In this document: piece by piece, positions 61,493 to 64,000 of the stretch
Layout: each line of letters begins with the position of its first letter
Numbering within the stretch: the stretch's first letter is position 1
DNA from: UBA3064 sp023258775
GTDB taxonomy: Bacteria > Pseudomonadota > Gammaproteobacteria > Burkholderiales > Burkholderiaceae_E
Assembly (NCBI GenBank): GCA_044355655.1
Contig: JBIKXS010000001.1
Location: 1-64,000 of the forward strand
Reading direction: 5' to 3'
Length of the DNA: 64,000 nt
Notes under the pieces: generated by a model
What the model was told of the DNA's origin: nothing
The model's database searches: none
Seen by the model: the letters and a program-made list of their open reading frames with translations, nothing else
Position numbers and translations under genes: made by a program

Positions 61493-63904
61493 ATGAAATT
61501 TTCCGAACAGTGGCTTCGACATTACGTGAATCCAGACTGGACAAGCCATGAGCTTGCCGATGCACTAACCATGGCCGGCCTCGAAGTCGAATCGATTGAA
61601 CCAATCGCCCCACCGTTTAGTCAGGTTGTTGTTGCAAGCATTGAGAGGGTCGAGGCTCATCCCAATGCCGATCGCTTGCGGGTTTGCTATGTCGATGTAG
61701 GTGCCGGCGACTTGGCACAAATTGTCTGTGGTGCGCCCAACGCAACAGTCGGTATCAAAGTGCCATGCGCGCTGCCAGGAGCCACACTGCCCGGGGGATT
61801 GCAAATTAAGCCGGTTAGCATGCGAGGCGTGCAAAGTTCGGGCATGCTTTGTTCTGCAAAAGAGTTGGGTCTGTCGCAAGACCATGAGGGCTTGATGCTG
61901 CTCGATGACGCCTTGCCGTCTGGGCAAGATCTTAGGGAAGCGCTAAGGCTTGATGATCAGCAATTTCTTCTCAAGCTCACGCCAAACCGACCTGATTGTC
62001 TAGGTGTTCGTGGCATCGCAAGAGAGCTTGCAGCACTTAGTGGTGCTGCGCTTTTGCCAGCGCCAGAGGTCTATATTCAAGCCGAACTTTCTGATCGATT
62101 GCCGGTCCGTATCGAGGCCCCCGACTTATGCGGTCGTTTTTGCGGGCGAGTCATCCGAGGCGTTAATGCCAGAGCAAAAACACCTGTGTGGATGAAAGAA
62201 AGGCTAGAGCGCGCAGGGCAGCGAAGCATCTCGGCACTCGTCGACATATCAAATTACGTGATGCTCGAGCTTTCGCGGCCAACACACGTTTTTGATCTTG
62301 ACAAGATCCAGGGTGCACTTACTGTACGTTGGGCGAGACGGGGCGAACATTTAAAGCTGCTTAATGGCAACACGATTGAGCTCGATGAGACCGTAGGTGT
62401 TATTGCCGACGAGAAGGCTATCGAAAGTCTCGCCGGGATCATGGGCGGCGACGTCACCGCGGTTTCAGATGACACCAGTAATATTTACGTCGAGGCTGCG
62501 TTTTGGTGGCCACAAGCGATAGCAGGGCGCGCTAGGCGTTATAACTTTTCAACTGATGCTGGACACCGGTTTGAGCGTGGCGTTGACGCCCACACGACGG
62601 CTAGCGAACTCGACTACCTGTGTTCGATGATTCTTGAAATTTGTGGTGGAAAGGCCGGTCCGCTCGATGATCAAATCATCGACATGCCCGAGCGAAAACC
62701 TGTTCAAATGCGTCTAAATCGTGCAAGAAAAGTCTCAGGAATTGACTTAAGCATGGATGAGATTTCGAATGCATTCAAGCGACTCGGCATGGCGTATCAA
62801 TGGCTTGAATATCCGCAAGGCCCCGTTATTGAAGTTCAACCACCAAGCTATCGTTTCGATCTTCAAATTGAAGAGGACTTGATCGAGGAGGTTGTGAGGC
62901 TTTGGGGTTTTGAGCGATTACCACAGCGTCCGCCGAAAGCGAGCGCTGTGATGCGCGAAGCGGCTGAAACCACGAGAAGTCTGCTCGAGATCAAATCCAT
63001 CATCGCTGCTCGAGGGTATCAGGAAGTTATTAACTATAGCTTTGTTTCATCGTCTATGGATGAGCGTGTTTCAGGTCAAAAGGGCATCAAGCTCCTCAAC
63101 CCAATAGCGTCAAATCTAGATGTCATGCGAACAAGTCTTGTAACCGGTTTGATTGAGAGCCTGCGTTTCAATCTGAATCGTAAAGCTGAGCGTGTGCGAC
63201 TTTTTGAATGTGGCCGAGTTTTTCACAAACGGCCTGATGCAGCGGAAGACTTGCTCGAAGTCGCAGGTATTCGTCAGCCAGTTCGAGTAGCACTTCTCGC
63301 CTATGGTTCACGTTACGACGATAATTGGTCCGATCCCAAGCGCCTTGTCGATTTTTTTGATCTCAAAGGCGATATCGAATCCTTGATTAAGGCAGCGTCG
63401 TTTCGATGTCGAAGGCCTGAGGCGGCCGAACCTTTTCCGCCTTGCCTGCATCCCACTCAAAGTGCCTTCCTTGAAATTGCAGGGCAGACGGCTGGCTGGA
63501 TTGGTGTTTTACATCCGGCGCTGCAGCAAACGCTTGAACTTGCGTATGCCCCCGTTATTGCTGAACTTGCGCTTTGGGCGCTTGCCGATAAGTCGATGCC
63601 TAAGCCGCAAGCACCTTCTAAGTTTCCACCTGTTTTGCGTGATCTTGCCTTCGTGGTTGATCAAGATCTATCCTCGGAAAGCTTGCTAACCCAACTCAAG
63701 GCGCTGGGTGGGGATTGCTTGATCAACCTGAGCCTGTTTGATGAATATCGAGGCAAAGGGTTGAAAGAAAACGAGAAAAGTCTTGCATTCCGCTTGCGTT
63801 TTCAAGATACTGAGCGAACGCTTGAGGAAACAGAGGTTCAAACCCTGATCCAGCAAATGGTCGACGCTGTGGCGTCCTCGTGCAAGGCCCGCCTTAGAAG
63901 CTAA
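61493..63904 (+). CDS. pheT: Phenylalanyl-tRNA synthetase beta subunit
   Basis: An 803-residue subunit. MKFSEQWLRHYVNPDWTSHE starts the protein. The tRNA-binding OB domain is near 40-150 (QVVVASIERVEAHPNADRLR), the B3/B4 editing region near 210-400 (LTPNRPDCLGVRGIARELA), B5 near 405-480, and a ferredoxin-like anticodon-binding domain at the C-terminus (FPPVLRDLAFVVDQDLSSES). ATG 61493 is preceded by GAGG. It pairs with PheS as an alpha2-beta2 enzyme. The frame upstream to 61454 is open but outside the family. Confidence 0.97.
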   Translation: MKFSEQWLRHYVNPDWTSHELADALTMAGLEVESIEPIAPPFSQVVVASIERVEAHPNADRLRVCYVDVGAGDLAQIVCGAPNATVGIKVPCALPGATLPGGLQIKPVSMRGVQSSGMLCSAKELGLSQDHEGLMLLDDALPSGQDLREALRLDDQQFLLKLTPNRPDCLGVRGIARELAALSGAALLPAPEVYIQAELSDRLPVRIEAPDLCGRFCGRVIRGVNARAKTPVWMKERLERAGQRSISALVDISNYVMLELSRPTHVFDLDKIQGALTVRWARRGEHLKLLNGNTIELDETVGVIADEKAIESLAGIMGGDVTAVSDDTSNIYVEAAFWWPQAIAGRARRYNFSTDAGHRFERGVDAHTTASELDYLCSMILEICGGKAGPLDDQIIDMPERKPVQMRLNRARKVSGIDLSMDEISNAFKRLGMAYQWLEYPQGPVIEVQPPSYRFDLQIEEDLIEEVVRLWGFERLPQRPPKASAVMREAAETTRSLLEIKSIIAARGYQEVINYSFVSSSMDERVSGQKGIKLLNPIASNLDVMRTSLVTGLIESLRFNLNRKAERVRLFECGRVFHKRPDAAEDLLEVAGIRQPVRVALLAYGSRYDDNWSDPKRLVDFFDLKGDIESLIKAASFRCRRPEAAEPFPPCLHPTQSAFLEIAGQTAGWIGVLHPALQQTLELAYAPVIAELALWALADKSMPKPQAPSKFPPVLRDLAFVVDQDLSSESLLTQLKALGGDCLINLSLFDEYRGKGLKENEKSLAFRLRFQDTERTLEETEVQTLIQQMVDAVASSCKARLRS

Positions 63905-63928
63905 TGCGTAGAAATCCCGGACAAAACG

Positions 63929-64000
63929 ATGATGCAAGCCTTTGACGAAAGCGCGACTCTGACTAAAGCCGAACTTGCTGAAATGCTTTTTGAGCGCGTT
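63929..64000 (+). CDS. ihfA: Integration host factor alpha subunit (partial N-terminus)
   Basis: Starting MMQAFDESATLTKAELAEML, it matches the N-terminus of IHF-alpha/HimA, a DNA-bending protein. The position directly after pheT is the conserved place for ihfA. Only 24 codons lie inside the window; ATG 63932 is an equal alternative. Confidence 0.8.
   Translation, partial: MMQAFDESATLTKAELAEMLFERV

Overview
The window looks like a chromosomal segment of a betaproteobacterium, most likely order Burkholderiales. The evidence is three periplasmic Bug-type solute receptors (a family greatly expanded in that order), a thrS-infC-rpmI-rplT-pheS-pheT-ihfA translation cluster at the right end, and ordinary bacterial tRNA-Ser and tRNA-Val genes. 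No rRNA or CRISPR array was seen. The left 19 kb appears more GC-rich than the rest; this is a visual impression, not a computed value.

Bases 1 to about 19,350 are one side of a tailed-phage prophage. Reading leftwards on the minus strand from a large palindrome near 15.9 kb are: a sigma-like protein, unknown early proteins, a RecA-like ATPase, a DUF669 protein, a RecB-like nuclease, a DEAD/DEAH helicase, a primase-polymerase, a RuvC-like resolvase, a ParB-methyltransferase fusion, an HNH nuclease, small and large terminase, and a portal protein cut by the window edge. A short plus-strand cassette (3163-4390) interrupts this order. The integration end is a plus-strand triad: DUF2924 protein, large serine recombinase, and a small HTH-like protein. 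Capsid and tail genes and the left attachment site lie outside the window.

Bases 19,309 to 32,000 form an accessory, defence-like island. A seven-gene minus-strand run (DUF3293 protein, a small protein, an SNF2 helicase with a SWIM zinc finger, another small protein, a large unknown protein, an unknown protein, and a macrodomain protein) is arranged like one operon. It is preceded by a strongly structured leader and contains two copies of an intergenic hairpin element. Divergent from it is a type I restriction-modification operon (HTH protein, HsdM, HsdS, HsdR). Its hsdS carries both a 12-bp repeat in the spacer helix and a (GCAA)9 tract. Both shifted frames stop within ten codons of that tract, so specificity and expression look switchable. 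The island stops before a tRNA-Ser gene.

Bases 32,100 to 56,900 are chromosomal metabolism and housekeeping: a YghU-type glutathione transferase, a periodic coiled-coil protein, a MarR regulator, a hydrolase, RmuC, a D-aminoacylase-type amidohydrolase, a WYL regulator, a short-chain dehydrogenase/FAD reductase/chaperedoxin operon, Bug receptors, an acyl-CoA synthetase and acyl-CoA dehydrogenase pair, a flavoprotein monooxygenase divergent from a DsbA-like isomerase, and a ferric-type ABC transporter without its receptor. Bases 56,967 to 64,000 hold tRNA-Val and the translation cluster, including an infC gene that starts with the rare codon ATC.
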